Positions 1-10,997 of a stretch of DNA of 64,000 nt are shown in pieces. The notes under the pieces were generated by a model. The model worked only from the letters and a program-made list of their open reading frames with translations. It did no database searches and was not told the DNA's origin. A program made the translations under genes and the position numbers. How positions within the stretch are numbered: the stretch's first letter is position 1; the number at the start of each line of letters is the position of its first letter. The DNA comes from Trichobilharzia szidati (lineage: Eukaryota > Platyhelminthes > Trematoda > Strigeidida > Schistosomatidae): the NCBI GenBank assembly GCA_944472155.2, contig OX235274.1, positions 35,834,052 through 35,898,051 of the forward strand. Reading direction: 5' to 3'.

Positions 1-1128
1 AGTTCTCTGCTAGAGTCTTCACCTCGCTCCAAGTCTGCCCACATGCTTTTATCTCCTCTTCACATGACCTCCTCCAAGTCACCCTTGCACTGACGACCAA
101 CTCACCGCTTCCCTTTCGGGTTCCACTAGAGTAATGGCTTGTCTAGTGATGTCACTTGATGGTTTCCTCAGAGTATGGCCAATCCATCTCCATTTCTTCT
201 TGCCTATTTGTTTCAAAATCGGTTCCTGGTTGGTTCGCTCCCAGAGAGCTCTGTTGCTGATATTTTCTGGCCGGCCATCTGATCTTGAGTATTGAGCGAA
301 GACAACTGTTAATGAAGGTTTGTATTTTGTTTGAGATGCTCTTTATGACGCACCAAGTCTCTGATCCGTCCGTATAGTTGCACTGACTTCACATTGGAGT
401 TGAAAATCCAGATCTTATTTTTGATGCTGAGTGCTGTTGACCTCCACACAGACTTGAGAGTAGTGAAAGTTTGTCTTGCTCTTCCGATTCTTGCTTTGAT
501 ATCCTCGTCAATTCCGCCTGTAGTTGAAACGATGCTTCCCAGGTGGGTAGGTAAAGGAGGTTGTTTCTTCCAGGTTCCTCCCATTTATGCTGATTGTTGT
601 CTGTAGTTGTTGTTGTTGCTGGTGGTGGTGTTGGCCAGGGATCTTCATCACCACATCTGTTTTCTCTATGTTAACCTGAAGTCCTATCTTCTCTGGATGC
701 TTCTTCTGCCAACTTGTTGCTTTTCACTTGCATATCTTCCAGTTTGTGCCAAATCAGACATATATCATCGGCGAAGTCCAGATCCTCCAAGTTTTTCGTG
801 TGTGTCCATTTTATGCTTGTTTCCTCGCTGCCCGCTGTCTGTTGCATTATCTAATCTACTGCAATCAGAAAAATCACTGGCAATAGTTGGCAGTCTTGTC
901 TTACTCCTGTCTTCACTTCGAAGGATTCCGTGAGTTTCCCGTTGTGGATTACTTGGCATGCAGCATTGTCGTAAAACTGTTGGATGAGATGTATAATTTT
1001 CGATGGCACCCCATAGTAGCGAAGTAGTTTCCAAATCACCTCTTGATCGACGCTGTCGAATGCCTTTTCAAAGTCCATGATGTTGAGATAGAGAGGTGAC
1101 TGCCATTCTATAATAAAGAATGATGAAC
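1..1128 (-). mobile_element. RTE-clade non-LTR retrotransposon, 3' part, decayed
   Basis: The minus strand encodes pieces of an RTE reverse transcriptase. At 851-1130 is the palm start (DFEKAFDSVDQEVIW block) and the GVRQ block. At 600-780 is the linker after the catalytic box (F-A-D-D-I-C-L, then KSNKLAEEAS). At 309-584 is the post-RT block LGSIVSTTGGIDEDIKARIG. At 1-300 are the WIGH and R-Q-A-I blocks near the C-terminus. Several frameshifts and stops separate the pieces. The 3' end lies beyond the left edge and the 5' end is truncated near 1128, shortly before exon 1239 of gene A. RTE elements copy themselves by target-primed reverse transcription. Confidence 0.85.
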
Positions 1129-1238
1129 TCATATTATCCTTGTACACTTATTATTCTTTCTTTATTCAAATGCAGTTTGAATCATCACCGTCTGATTGTT
1201 TTAAAAAACATTTTTTATTTTCACTTCATTATTAATAG

Positions 1239-1391
1239 ACAGAATCAATTTAGATGCATTGCCTCCAGTCGACGGAGAACCAGATGAAAATACTGAGGCA
1301 GCTGGCCAGCCTACGTCTACATCCCCAGCACCATCAAGTAAGACAAACTTGGCAAAAAATTCTAAAAAGAAAAAGAAGAAATCATCTAAAT
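1239..1391 (+). CDS. Gene A internal exon (acidic/Lys-rich linker)
   Basis: The sequence reads LDALPPVDGEPDENTEAAGQ, a Thr/Ser/Pro stretch, then a Lys-rich run. Donor AAAT|GTAAGT is at 1391/1392. The acceptor is either AG at 1237-1238 or AG at 1241-1242, so the start is uncertain by four bases. Upstream exons are outside the window. Confidence 0.75.
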
Positions 1392-4300
1392 GTAAGTTGT
1401 CTCTATGCATTTTTTGCTATTAATTCAAAAACATACTTTGGTGATGATGCCTTCAAAAAACCTAAACACCTAATTTGATGTCTCATGCTTTTACTTTCTG
1501 AAATTTAGAATAATGTAAAACTAAATCCCTAAAGGAGTATACTTTTAGTTTTTAGTGATGAATTTATACAATATGAAAATGTTTTAGAAGTAACAGGCAG
1601 TGGAATGTTAATTTATGCTTCGTCTGCCACTATTGTCTATCCTGAGATACTAAACTTTGGACTTTATAACTAATTTACTCGTGGAAATGGTGATTTCATA
1701 TACATTAAGCATGGTTGATGCATGTCAACACCAGTTATCATTCAGAAACTTCATACACTTATTCCCCTTTATGAATAGGAACAAAGAAAAAAGACGATTT
1801 GTGTACCATCACTTATTTGGTCAGCTTCTCATTAGCTGAGTACAGAATAAAAAAATAATTCATTAAGTTTATGTACAGAACACATCTTCATCAACATTGT
1901 CTTCGCTCAATACTACTCAAGATCAGATGGCCAGAAAATATCAGCAACAGGGATCTCTGGGAACGATATATTTATAGCTGTTTGAAAACACACCTTGGCT
2001 TCCATATCTTGCCTTCTGCTGTTGTAGTATACCTTCATCTGTTGAAAACTGTAGACTCCTGGTTAATGAGATAGTGACCTTAAGATAACTGATAGAAATC
2101 AAAGCTAATCAAGCATATATAAATGCCTATACACTGACAGCTAAATTTGGAGATCAAAAGCTGTTGTCCTAAGCATTAGATCGAAAAATGCGACCCATTC
2201 AGAGTTGTCAGTACACTGAAATATAATAAGTATGATCACAAATGTCACTGGACATTAGAAAAGAACACCTGACTTGTTTAATTCATGAGTACCATCTCTC
2301 TTTTTTTGAACAAACCGAAGACGTATCAGTCTATGATTTACTCTAAGACTGAAGACCTCTCACTTTATGTTTAAAACGCAGTAATTATTCACATAGAACT
2401 CATTGCATCAAACACCACAAAACAAAACGATTGTTGCAGCGAAGAAAATCGTTTCTTCTAGAGGAAGTCATCAGCCAGACTGAACATTCGTGAATGTATA
2501 ACATCACGGATTACAATGATAAGTTCGTGATTCAATCTTTGAACGCTCGCCAACCACGCCTTTAGTATGGGTTAGAATCCCTGCCTATCTTATAAACCGG
2601 AAGTAAGCCCGGGTAAGAGGAAAGGTTGGGCGTAAAGCTACTCCATAGAATAACAGCACCATAGATACTGGAACTTGAAAGTTCGGGGTCCTGCCTTCCA
2701 CTACGTACTCAAAGGGATGAGAAATATAAAACTGATTACAATAACGGTGGAAACCTTTTTCTGCAGGTTGTTACTGTGATCAGCCAGCACCATAAATAAT
2801 CAATTAGTGTAAGAATATCATTATTGAGGTAAGAATTAATTTTTACTCATTATGTGAACTTGTATACTAAACGCTGTTTGTAAATACAATTACACTCTCA
2901 TTTCAAGTGATAATATAACTCACTTCCCTTTTCATTTTTTTTTCAGGTTTTAATGTGTTTTCAGTTATAACTTGTTTCCTTATTTGTTTGTTTTGTTCTG
3001 ATTCATTATTGATTTTCAAAAAGTCAGACTACTTGTTAACTGAATAGCAGAGCTTGAACTATTGTGCCTAATGTTAGATAGAAATCATACGAAATTCAAA
3101 ACGGGTCGTATTTAATCTGTGCAGCACAAATTCCCATTGATTTTAAATATGCTATTATTTTGTATTGATTAAGTACCATTGCTATGGTGTTTAGCTCTTA
3201 GTTTTGATCACATCCTATTGATCATGTTACCGAGTCAGGATATTTTCAACCGTAGTGAATTACAGTTTCTCTCTTGATTACAGTTACAGGCGTCGGCGCG
3301 TAGGTGACACGGAGGTTAGGACTGTCGCCGATCATGCATATGGTCGGCGCACACCTGATATCAATGGTCAGTCTGCTGAAAATTACAAACCTGTACCAAA
3401 AATACGGTGTGGAATCAAGCTATAATCAAAAATTTAAAAAAATTAAATTAAAGCACATCACAGTTAACAGAATGGCTACTTTAATTTGAGATCAACATTG
3501 ATAAAGTGGCCTTCTAATTTTAGCAGACAGTGTCTATACTTCTAATCCACGTAAAACCTTTAAGTCTTCCACACTACATTTTGAGACTATAAATGATTTC
3601 TGTAAGTACTGCTTACAGCTTTTGGCGATAAAAACCAAGACAAACAGTAGTAAAGGCATCAGAAACGTATAGGCTTAGGTAATCTTGTATCATCGTATTA
3701 TTATCATTCACTTAGTTCTCGAATGGAACATGGGGCTTCAGGAGCACATTTCCACTCCCCTCTGTCCCCTACAGTTCTGTTCAGCTCTTCTGTCAAACGA
3801 TCTCCTTCATGTAAGCCATGGACGCTTGACTCGTAGAATCCTATTTGGGTTCCACTCGAAGGGTTGCCACGTGCGTGTTATCACTCAATGGTTTCGTCAG
3901 AGTATTTCTGATTCTTCTCTACTTCTTTCGGTATATTTATTCGGTAACAGGTTGGCTTTATTTGGTTTGTTCTCAGAGTTTCTTGTCGCTAGTCCCTTCT
4001 CGCAGTGAGTTGCCTAAGACTGATGAATACAAGCCACAATAAATTGTGTTGATTGTCAAAGAAATTCGAAGAAAAATGAAACACTGAAGTAAGAGCTTAT
4101 TAAAATGCTTGAGGGGTATTTGGTTCAACAAAGTGTGGCCAAATCTATCCTAGTGTAATCGTTTTTCAAACATATCAGTAGTGTGTGTGTCATGAATAAG
4201 CTTCGTTCTTGTTTCTGTTGTTCTATTTGTTCCAGTTATTGTTACCATTCTTGTTTGTTTTTTGTGTTGATATAATTTTGCACAAAGATACCTTTCAGTA

Positions 4301-7300
4301 TGCTTTTATAATACTTTGTTTATGATATGTTACAAGAGGAAACTAATTGTCTCGTTGGTTGACTGACTCACTGGGTATTGATGCATGCAATGTGAAAGCA
4401 GTAACACAAGAAGCTGGATCAAAATTTGATTGAGATCATAAGTGAAATGATCCCATTGTTGGCACTAAACGAATTTAGTAGTTCTATGAAAGTATAGGAA
4501 CTCAGCTTAGTTTATTACGTAGGACACTTATTAGTGCATGAGATTTCAGCAATAATCTTCTTAGCTGTGCCATTATTTTCTTGGTTGATAAAACAGAATT
4601 ATAACGTCACTGACTAGCCATGTAAATGTAGGTTATCCCTTGTAGCTGTGGTAAGCTGTGTAATGTGCCTAAATAAATAACTTTGACACTGAGTCAGAGT
4701 GCTGGAAAAAGATTTTCTTATGGTGGTGAGCATTGTTCAAACTGATTTTAACTTATGACTTCTTATATATTACTTGATGTAGGGTCCGAGATGCGCATTT
4801 CGTGCTGTTTAAGACTTATCAGTTGGATGTACCTGCATTCCCAGTCGGTAATAGTATTCTCAATGAGGCTCAAACGCAGCACCCATCGTTTCAAACGTCA
4901 GAAAGTTATCCACTAGAGACCATCTGGGTGCATTCTGAATTCCATTGCTAGTCACCATCCACCAGGAGCTCACACAAACTCAAAAACAGTCAGCCGACGG
5001 GGAAAACAAATAAGACTTCAATGAATTCTCCTCACAGATTTCATTTCTTTCTGTAGTTTTCTGGTTTTCATCACAAGTAAACACATTTAGCAATTATGAT
5101 TCATAAAACGTGCGGTTTGCTTGGTATACATGAGACGGGAAAATTTTCTGTGAACCAGAAAATTATCACAAAAACCAGCCTGATGGGTGACACGTAGAAA
5201 CTTTATAAAGAAAGATGTTGTTTTGTTTTACTTTATCTTAGAAATTTGTAGATACACTTTAATTAATTAAATATAATGTTGAAACAACATTTACGTATCT
5301 TAATCAAACTGTTTAAATGCACTGAAATGTCTTGTGCTGTAATTCATATGATACACAAAACTAAGAACCAAAAATCATGACTCTGTTGTTAGGCGACTGA
5401 AGACGGTCGTTAGGAATTCTCGGTACCCATCAGCAAGGCATATCTAGGATAATCTGTAAGGAACTCATATACTTTCTGACAATCGAACTCTGGCCAACTA
5501 GTCCTGGAAAGTCAGAGACATTACCACTAAGCTATTCGGACTTGCAACTGACCTCCTTTAGGACTGTAGTGAGTACTTTGATTGGACACTAGGTAATAAC
5601 TAATGTTATGCGCCTAGTCCTTCATCTGGTGCAGACTGAACTGTATTACTGGCTTTATTACGTATGGTAAGGTAGGCCTTCGTATACTGGGATTAAGCCG
5701 GAGGCATCATTTAGTCTAAAGTATTACGAAAGGCATTTTTAAATAATGTCATTTTACTTGACATCTGAATATGTCTTACCCAATGAAGACTAGGCTGGAA
5801 TTATAGTTTTCTTTTGTAAGCAACCTATCTCAAAAACTTTATTCTACATTGTGAAATGGTGTACCCTTCTGAAAGAGTAATTTCAATATCTATTCGTAGG
5901 TGTATTGATGCAAAATCCAGTAATTAAGGAAGTGATGTTAAAGAGATACAGGCTGGCTTATATTCAACATGAGATAATAAGGTGTTGATTGTACTCAGAA
6001 ATGTTTAGTATTCACCTCATTACTTTGTTACATTAGCATTAACGGAATGTATGATTGACATCCGGATGCATATGTCGTGTAATCCTGTTGAGAGAAATAA
6101 GAACGAAAAATTAAACACCCCGTAGGAATTAAATGCTTGCTCAACCAATCATATATCCTATTATTCTACTGGTAGGAAAATGTAACGGAAGAAAGACTGT
6201 AACGTTAACAGTCTCATTGAAAGCGAGATAAAGAGAGTAAACAAGCAGCCGAAAGGAATGAAAATGCATCATAGTGAAATGCCAAGAGTAAAGCGTTTAT
6301 ATCAAACCACCACATTTATTTCTGAATATGATACCGTTGGTAAAGAATACATGGATTATAATTCTGATCACGAGCTAGATTCAGTTAGACAACAGTTGTA
6401 AACCAGGAAGTACTGGACAGTTGTTTCGTCCTTGTTTGAGACTGGTCATCAGCACGCACCTCTGACTTCATCAGGGATCCAACACAGGATCATTGAGTTA
6501 CGAGGCGAACTAGTGTACCATTCGGCCAATGAGGTAGAATCTAATAGCCCGTGACCACCAGACAGTATTATCAGTGAGTAACTGTCCTCATACCCACCTT
6601 GGTAAATCCCAATGGTCACGGCTTCCCACTAGAATTTTAGGCAGCTTTACTCTGTGCTGAGTCACCAGTGAGCTCAAGGTTAATTTCCAAGTGGTGATCT
6701 GGGAGGATTCGACTGATTTCAAGATTGATTGATCCCAGGCAAGGTCATAGGTGTGAACTGCTGCGGAGTCCCAAACAACGACGAAACAGCTGAGCAGTAC
6801 TTCCTGGTTGTTTTCAGTGGTTCTCTAACTGAAGTCATTTCCTTTTCAAAATTGGGACTAATCAAATCCTTGGAAAATGAACAATATATTGTTCATCAAT
6901 TTTTAAAAAGTTATTATAGCACTACTCATTTTGAGCAATTCAGTTAAAAATGAGATGTTTGGATGAAGTTATAATACTGGCCATCATCATCTCTTCTTTT
7001 TTTTATAAGTGGGCAGACGTATGAAAAAAGGCAAAGGTAGATATTCAGTTCCTCCAGCTGGTCCACAAATTTCTGTGCTTAAATTATCCGGGAATAAAAT
7101 TGATCATAATGGTCGAGGTGGGAATTTCGCTCCAGTTAGATGTATGCAACTGCTAAAAAGGTGAGAGAAGATGATTTGCAATGATTAATTTGTTAAAATT
7201 GTTTACCATTTTGTCATTTTTATTACTTTGTAGTTCCCTACTCTGCAAAATGGACATTGAGGTTATGATTAACGCTTCCTCAGAAATACACACCCTGTCT

Positions 7301-10300
7301 AGTTTACTTTATATATTTTATGTTAAAAGAAAGGGTGGTTATCATCAAGAATGAAAAGCTGAGTCCGCTTTTCTAAAGCTGTATAGCTGGTGTGGCATGA
7401 GAGATAAAGTAGGTGATCTCTGCATAAACCCCTCAAGTAGAAGTAGTTATAGAAAGTGACTTCTTAATTCTAAAAAGTCACCTTTTCAATACTAGGAGGA
7501 AGAACTTATACTAACACTCGGAGTGTTTTCTCAACCATTGTGTTTGTAAGACGCCTGTTGTGCTAATGATATGCTACAATATACCACCCTTACTGAACTT
7601 TATATGTCTAATTACCCAGTCAGTCAGTAAACAATCTAACTTAAGAATACTGACAAAAACAAAACAAAAAAGGCACTCAGCTATTTAGGAATGTGCTCTG
7701 ATGAGCATTATTTATAAACATAATCGAAAATTAAGGTTACTTCAGGAAAAGATTTTTGAAATTATCTGGCTTGTATAGCTGAACTACGGGCTGTGTGTGT
7801 GTGTGTGTATTAACGGCACAAGGAAAGGGCACAAAATACCATCTGAGTTTGCTCGGATGGGTGCCTGGTAAAACAAAACTTAAAAGACCTAAAGTCTTTA
7901 CAGACGTCTATTTAGTTAATATTAAGCTTGTTAATTCAGTCCAATCTATTAATTTTAGCCCTAGACTTACTTTGGTGACGTGGAAGGTGTACTGCATCTT
8001 CATAAAAACTGGAATAATCGATTTTGTCATGTTCACTATCAAAGACTCAGTTTTATTCCTCAATAGCTTTGATTAGTCTGCATGAAGAACATTTTGTATA
8101 TGTAAAAAACGACAGAGCTTCAGTGGTATTTTTAGTTGTTTTTTTTGCTGCTTTTTCTATTCCCATTCATTCTGATTGACCTCAGGCTTTAAGCTTTGAG
8201 GTGGTACTTTTACGAGGTGTGATTGCCAGCCTCATGCCCAATCTTACCTCTTTTCTGAGCTTACCACTGACTAGGGGTAAAGTTCTTTAGGAGTACATCG
8301 GCCTGGAATAGAACGCCGAAATAACTTGCGTAGCTGAAAGGCATTCTACTCCTGAACTAGAGTTAATAGGAAACTTGCAATTCATGTTTCAATCAGACCA
8401 TATTTCATTACTGTATCAATACAATAAAACCTCTAACTAGATCTTTTATAAATGGAAAGGAGTACAACAAATTATCTGAATGTAAATTACACAGTTACTT
8501 CTCTAATAGGATGCAGTACACGGTGTATAATGGTGTATCTTCCTCTCCTTTGCTTACTGAAGCTGGAGTTCCTCGGGGTGCTGTTCTCTCTTCGTTTCTC
8601 TTTTCCTTCTTCTTACATGATTTACCTGTTTCAGATGAAATCAACTTCGTCAAATATGCAGATGACCTGTCTGTATCGTTTCCCATTAAGTCTCAGTCAA
8701 ACTGTTTCAAATTAAATAGCTTCCTGTCGGACATCAGTCAGTAGTCTAAACTAAATGGTCTCATGCTGAATCCCTCAAAATGCCAGACTATTGACTTCTC
8801 CCTTAGGCATAAACGAGATCTACAAACACTAGTAAGGACTCATGAAGCCTATTGCATTGAGGGGACTAAAATTGAAACTAAGTCTAACCTAAAATTCCTT
8901 GGTCTAGTTCTATCTTCCGACCTTACTTGGACATCTCATATCCTAACGATTTGTGAGAAAGTGTTCTGTCTAACCTACTACATTAAGAAACTGAGACAAT
9001 CCGGAATCACCCAACCTCTACTTTCACAATTTGTCAATTCTTGTATCTTACCTGTTCTACTTTACTGCTCTCCGTTAGTCTTTCCTGGGCTACTGAAAAA
9101 GGACTACACCATCCTGAGAAGGATGTTGAAGGTAGTTATAAGGACTAGTGGTGTAAAACTCAGTCAGCTCGTCACTACATTAGTTGAAAGGTATCTGAAT
9201 ACATGAGAAGAATGGTCAAAAACCATACTCTCCGACCCCCAACACCCTCTCTATTCTCAACTCTCGCCTTGTATCTCATCAAGTAGAACCAGAAATCAGT
9301 ATAAAATAACCTATGCTGGTACAACCAAGTACAGGAACTCAACGATACCATACTTGACCCGTGTTCTAAGTGACAGAGACAATGTTAAGCGTGAAACCTA
9401 TGACTTGCTTTGTTTTTAATAACATAATCTTAGGCTCTTTTATTTCTCTCTTATTTGTATTCTATAGTGAACACCTTCTTAAACATACTTAGCTACCTAA
9501 ATTATTAACATCAGCTTACCTTTTTGTACTTTATTCTATTCCTTCTTTTGTGTATCTACTGGTTCCGACTATATTAGCACTATGAGTAGTACAAAACTGT
9601 CCTGTCATTAACGCCATCATGTAATTATTAATTTTTGTGGTTGTTTTTTTTATTTTTTTCGGCAATATTAACTGACAATCATTGGTTGTGGACGCAATTA
9701 TCACCATCTTTAAATTTTGTATTATGCAGGATTGCTCACACTACCACTACAAACACTACATTAGACTTGACAATAAAAAACAAAACAAAAACCCTGAAAT
9801 GTTATTTTATGATTGTTTAGTGTTGCTTCAACCAAATTAACTGATCTTCTTGGCGATAAACATTCTTAAATATCATTTCATAACTTGTATGACTACAGCT
9901 TTACTGTCACCATGCATAATCATATCATAGCTTCCACTACCCAATACTGAGATATTATTATATGTTGTTTATTGTCCTTTCTACCTCTTGGTATTTTTTT
10001 GCATTTTTAAAGATTATTTTTGTGTTTTTTGGTGTTGTTGTTGTCTTTATATTTATTTTTTGAAATACTCCTTTTAACTGTTTGTAAAATTAGATGCAAA
10101 TATTGTAGATATGTGCTGAAAACTCCACACTGTACCACTAGTACTGTTTCTGGAATAAAGCAAATTATTATTATTAAAAAACGATAATGAATTAAGTTTA
10201 AATTTTCATTTCTTCTTTATTATTCTCCTTTTCAGTATAATTTCACACAGTAAAGATCTGCAAGAAATTGATTTATTCGGTAATGATATTGGTGATCTTG

Positions 10301-10464
10301 CAGCTAGACAAATTTTAGAAGGTATCTTGTATCGAAAAGACGCTAAACTGCCACAAATCGGTGTACGTGTTGATTATCGTATAAATCAGGACACATTTGA
10401 TATGGTGCATAGATTAGCACCTGGTCCAAAGAAGAAAAAGGGTAAAGGAAAGAAAGGGAAATAA
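1239..10464 (+). CDS. Gene A: leucine-rich-repeat protein, last three coding exons (5' part off the window)
   Basis: Exons 1239-1391, 7010-7160 and 10236-10464 join without a frame break: the first ends with one base of a codon, the second starts with two and ends with two, the third starts with one. Introns show GT...AG (GTAAGT, GTGAGA donors; pyrimidine-rich acceptors). The visible product (about 176 residues) has an acidic/Pro-rich linker ending in a Lys-rich run, then an LRR of the ribonuclease-inhibitor type (LKLSGNKIDHNGRGG), a second repeat (LQEIDLFGNDIGDLAARQIL), and a C-terminus ending in alternating Lys/Gly. LRR proteins of this kind are usually protein-binding scaffolds. I cannot name the orthologue. 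Stop TAA at 10462-10464. Introns of 5.6 and 3.1 kb are filled with RTE, SINE and CR1-like insertions. Confidence 0.8.
1757..1845 (-). mobile_element. Penelope-like element 3' terminal fragment
   Basis: The sequence from TTATTCCCC through the stretch near CAGCTTCTC aligns by eye with the 3' flank of the larger PLE copy at 51795-51900 and with 58262-58370. It is only a short terminal piece with no coding sequence. Confidence 0.5.
1880..1966 (+). mobile_element. RTE retrotransposon fragment
   Basis: About 85 bp match the RTE block encoding [12 protein letters not shown] and the following ISNRDLW segment seen in the copies at 58850 and 62900. No full domain remains. Confidence 0.6.
1967..2540. 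other. Intronic sequence of gene A, nothing recognised
   Basis: AT-rich sequence inside intron 1392-7009. I see no reading frame with coding character and no recognisable repeat apart from the flanking pieces. Confidence 0.5.
2545..2705 (+). mobile_element. tRNA-Gly-like SINE, head truncated
   Basis: The anticodon-arm region (CTCGCCAACCACGC) and a degenerate B box (GGTTAGAATCC) are followed by the family body. The body has AAGAGGAAAGGTTGGGCG, then a stretch near AACTTGAAAGTTCGGGG. It matches copies at 33095 and 38361. The 5' acceptor-stem portion is missing. Confidence 0.55.
2706..3289. other. Intronic sequence, nothing recognised
   Basis: T-rich intron of gene A with no gene, tRNA-like or retroelement signature that I can support. 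Confidence 0.45.
3290..3445 (+). mobile_element. tRNA-derived SINE, Gly-like head, subfamily 2
   Basis: A degraded tRNA-like head (GGCGCGTAGGTGACACGGAG, then GACTGTCGCCGATCATGCAT) is followed by CACCTGATATCAATGGTC and a tail with GTGTGGAATCAAGCT. The minus-strand copy at 11230-11428 has the same order and is better preserved. Confidence 0.6.
3697..3990 (-). mobile_element. RTE retrotransposon 3' end
   Basis: Starts with the RTE 3' terminus in reverse complement (trinucleotide-rich tail, then GGAACATGGGGCTTCAG) and continues through the C-terminal coding region. It stops after about 290 bp, so the copy is strongly 5'-truncated. Confidence 0.7.
3991..4779. other. Intronic sequence, nothing recognised
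   Basis: No coding or repeat signature that I can support in this part of gene A intron 1. Confidence 0.45.
4780..4965 (-). mobile_element. Classical Smα-type SINE (tRNA-like head plus hammerhead)
   Basis: On the minus strand a tRNA-like unit (A-box-like TAGTGGATAACTTTC, B-box-like GCGTTTGAGCC) is followed by a hammerhead region. The order fits the known Schistosoma Smα SINE. It lies in intron 1 of gene A, antisense to it. Confidence 0.65.
4784..4829 (-). ncRNA. Degenerate Smα hammerhead ribozyme
   Basis: Sense strand: stem I UCCAA, core CUGAUAA (consensus CUGAUGA, G8 changed to A), stem II GUCU/GCAC, GAAA, palindromic stem III UGCGCA, cleavage triplet AUC, then UCGGA. The G8 change should abolish or greatly reduce self-cleavage, so this is an inactive relic. 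Confidence 0.55.
4966..5400. other. Intronic sequence, nothing recognised
   Basis: No supported feature. Local AT-rich stretches only. Confidence 0.4.
5405..5650 (-). mobile_element. tRNA-like SINE, hammerhead family 3, followed by inverted body
   Basis: The minus strand carries the pseudo-tRNA head: CCGAATAGCTTAGTGGTAA, then a B box GAGTTCGAT. After it comes the region GATATGCCTTGCTGATG, where the ribozyme sits in other copies; here the GAAA strand is missing. To the right, GACACTAGGTAATAACTAAT and CTAGTCCTTCATCTGGTGCA match the upstream body of the + strand copies at 17930 and 53315. The head and body therefore point in opposite directions. Confidence 0.55.
5660..6390. other. Intronic sequence, nothing recognised
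   Basis: No supported gene or repeat in this stretch of gene A intron 1. Confidence 0.4.
6395..6645 (-). mobile_element. Hammerhead SINE family 2, minus-strand half of an inverted pair
   Basis: On the minus strand: body, tRNA-like head (near 6470-6530), hammerhead relic (GAAA with stem II GUCU/GGAC, 6408-6464), then the 3' tail CCAGTACTTCCTGGTT. It is followed head-to-head by the + copy at 6726. Confidence 0.6.
6726..6860 (+). mobile_element. Hammerhead SINE family 2, plus-strand half of an inverted pair
   Basis: The head is degraded. The ribozyme region GTCCCAAACAACGACGAAA and the stem III 6-mer CAGCTG are clear, followed by the family tail CAGTACTTCCTGGTTG and GGTTCTCTAACTGAAGTCA. Confidence 0.6.
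6755..6803 (+). ncRNA. Hammerhead ribozyme relic (family 2)
   Basis: GAACUG stem I strand, core CUGCGGA (consensus CUGAAGA, A6 changed), stem II GUCC/CGAC, GAAA, palindromic stem III CAGCUG. The cleavage triplet is lost (AG instead of UC). Probably inactive. Confidence 0.45.
7010..7160 (+). CDS. Gene A internal exon (first visible LRR)
   Basis: Acceptor TTTTATAAG|TG follows a long T-run and donor AAAAG|GTGAGA closes the exon. It encodes GRRMKKGKGRYSVPPAGPQI, then an LRR consensus L-x-L-x-G-N-x-I. Phase matches both neighbouring exons. Confidence 0.8.
7161..8180. other. Intronic sequence with a short GT microsatellite
   Basis: A (GT)n run at about 7790-7809 is the only definite feature. No coding character. 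Confidence 0.5.
8185..8360 (-). mobile_element. tRNA-Gly-like SINE, decayed
   Basis: The minus strand shows the family order: head near 8310-8355 (GTAGAATGCC), diverged B-box region, and the body with CTTACCTC and CATGCCCAATCTTACCTC in reverse. It matches copies at 33095 and 40540. Confidence 0.5.
8415..10176 (+). mobile_element. Non-LTR retrotransposon, CR1/Jockey group, 5'-truncated, in gene A intron 2
   Basis: Contains the C-terminal half of a reverse transcriptase (8481-9419), then about 750 bp of 3' UTR. The 3' end is GGAATAAAGCAAATTATTATTATTA, an AATAAA-like signal next to an (ATT)n tail. It lies in sense orientation in the intron, 60 bp before the terminal exon acceptor of gene A. Its tail differs from the heptamer tail of the CR1 copy at 11-16 kb, so it is a different family. 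Confidence 0.75.
8481..9419 (+). pseudogene. Reverse transcriptase fragment with two in-frame stops
   Basis: One frame runs from SYFSNRMQYTVYNGVSSS through the GVPRGAVLSSFLF block, the catalytic YADD box (FVKYADDLSVSF), and the region LMLNPSKCQTIDFS. It ends at IPYLTRVLSDRD...CF followed by TAA (9417-9419). It is broken only by TAG at 8742-8744 and TGA at 9204-9206, both in the same frame. The N-terminal palm and the endonuclease are absent. With no frameshifts and two nonsense changes it is one of the less decayed copies in the window. Confidence 0.75.
10236..10464 (+). CDS. Gene A terminal exon
   Basis: Acceptor TCCTTTTCAG|T. Seventy-five codons end at TAA 10462-10464. The exon holds a second LRR-like repeat (LQEIDLFGNDIG), then a Lys/Gly-rich tail. 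Confidence 0.82.
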
Positions 10465-10649
10465 GTGTGATTAAAACATCAGTAAGAAATATCTGTGGAA
10501 AGGAGCACTGGCGTTTATAAGTTCACTTCACAGAATGTTTTTTGCATTTAACTAAATATACTTTCAATAATATTGTAATTATTGACGTATAAAAACATAT
10601 TAAACATGTATGTTTTCATATACAGAATTCTAAAACTCAAATACTATGC

Positions 10650-10655
10650 AATAAA
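10650..10655 (+). terminator. Polyadenylation signal AATAAA for gene A
   Basis: AATAAA lies 186 bases after the stop codon of gene A and is the first canonical signal downstream. Cleavage would fall about 10-30 bases later. Confidence 0.55.
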
Positions 10656-10964
10656 CCAGATTTATTTTCTGATTTCAAGTTTTGGGGTTTTTTAATTCCG
10701 AGTGCTCATGTTATGCACTTTTAAAATCTATAGATCTAGCTACAACATGACAGTTTCCGTAACGTACTCTTATTGTGAAAGTGTAAACCAACTACTTGAT
10801 CCTAAAAGCAGAATACATGGTGAATTTAAACAGATTGGTGTAGTTGTGTTCACTCAGCTGGATGGTTTATTGGAGAAACTCATTTTCGTTTTACACATCG
10901 TCTTTAGCGCAGATTTCTATATATTGTCAGCTGTTTTGAATTCTCAGAGAACGATATGGTAAAG
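10656..10964. other. Downstream flank of gene A with a partial foldback-repeat copy
   Basis: The segment near 10850-10925 (CAGCTGGATGGTTTATT, then TCTTTAGCGCAGATTTC) resembles one arm of the inverted repeat at 56972-57322. Nothing else is recognised. Confidence 0.35.
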
Positions 10965-10997
10965 CTATACCACAGTGCCCAGGTTTTATACTTACAT
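10965..10997 (+). repeat. Short copy of the CACAGTGCCCAAG repeat family
   Basis: TACCACAGTGCCCAGGTTT matches 49795-49830 and, inverted, 63665-63690. It abuts the CR1 3' terminus, so the CR1 copy may have inserted beside or into this repeat. Confidence 0.45.

Noticed and set aside
1254..1478. Alternative + frame over the gene A exon
   Set aside because: It runs through the splice donor into the intron and is out of phase with the LRR exons.
8495..8715. Open frames overlapping the reverse transcriptase at 8481-9419
   Set aside because: They are other-frame or antisense shadows of the RT sequence.
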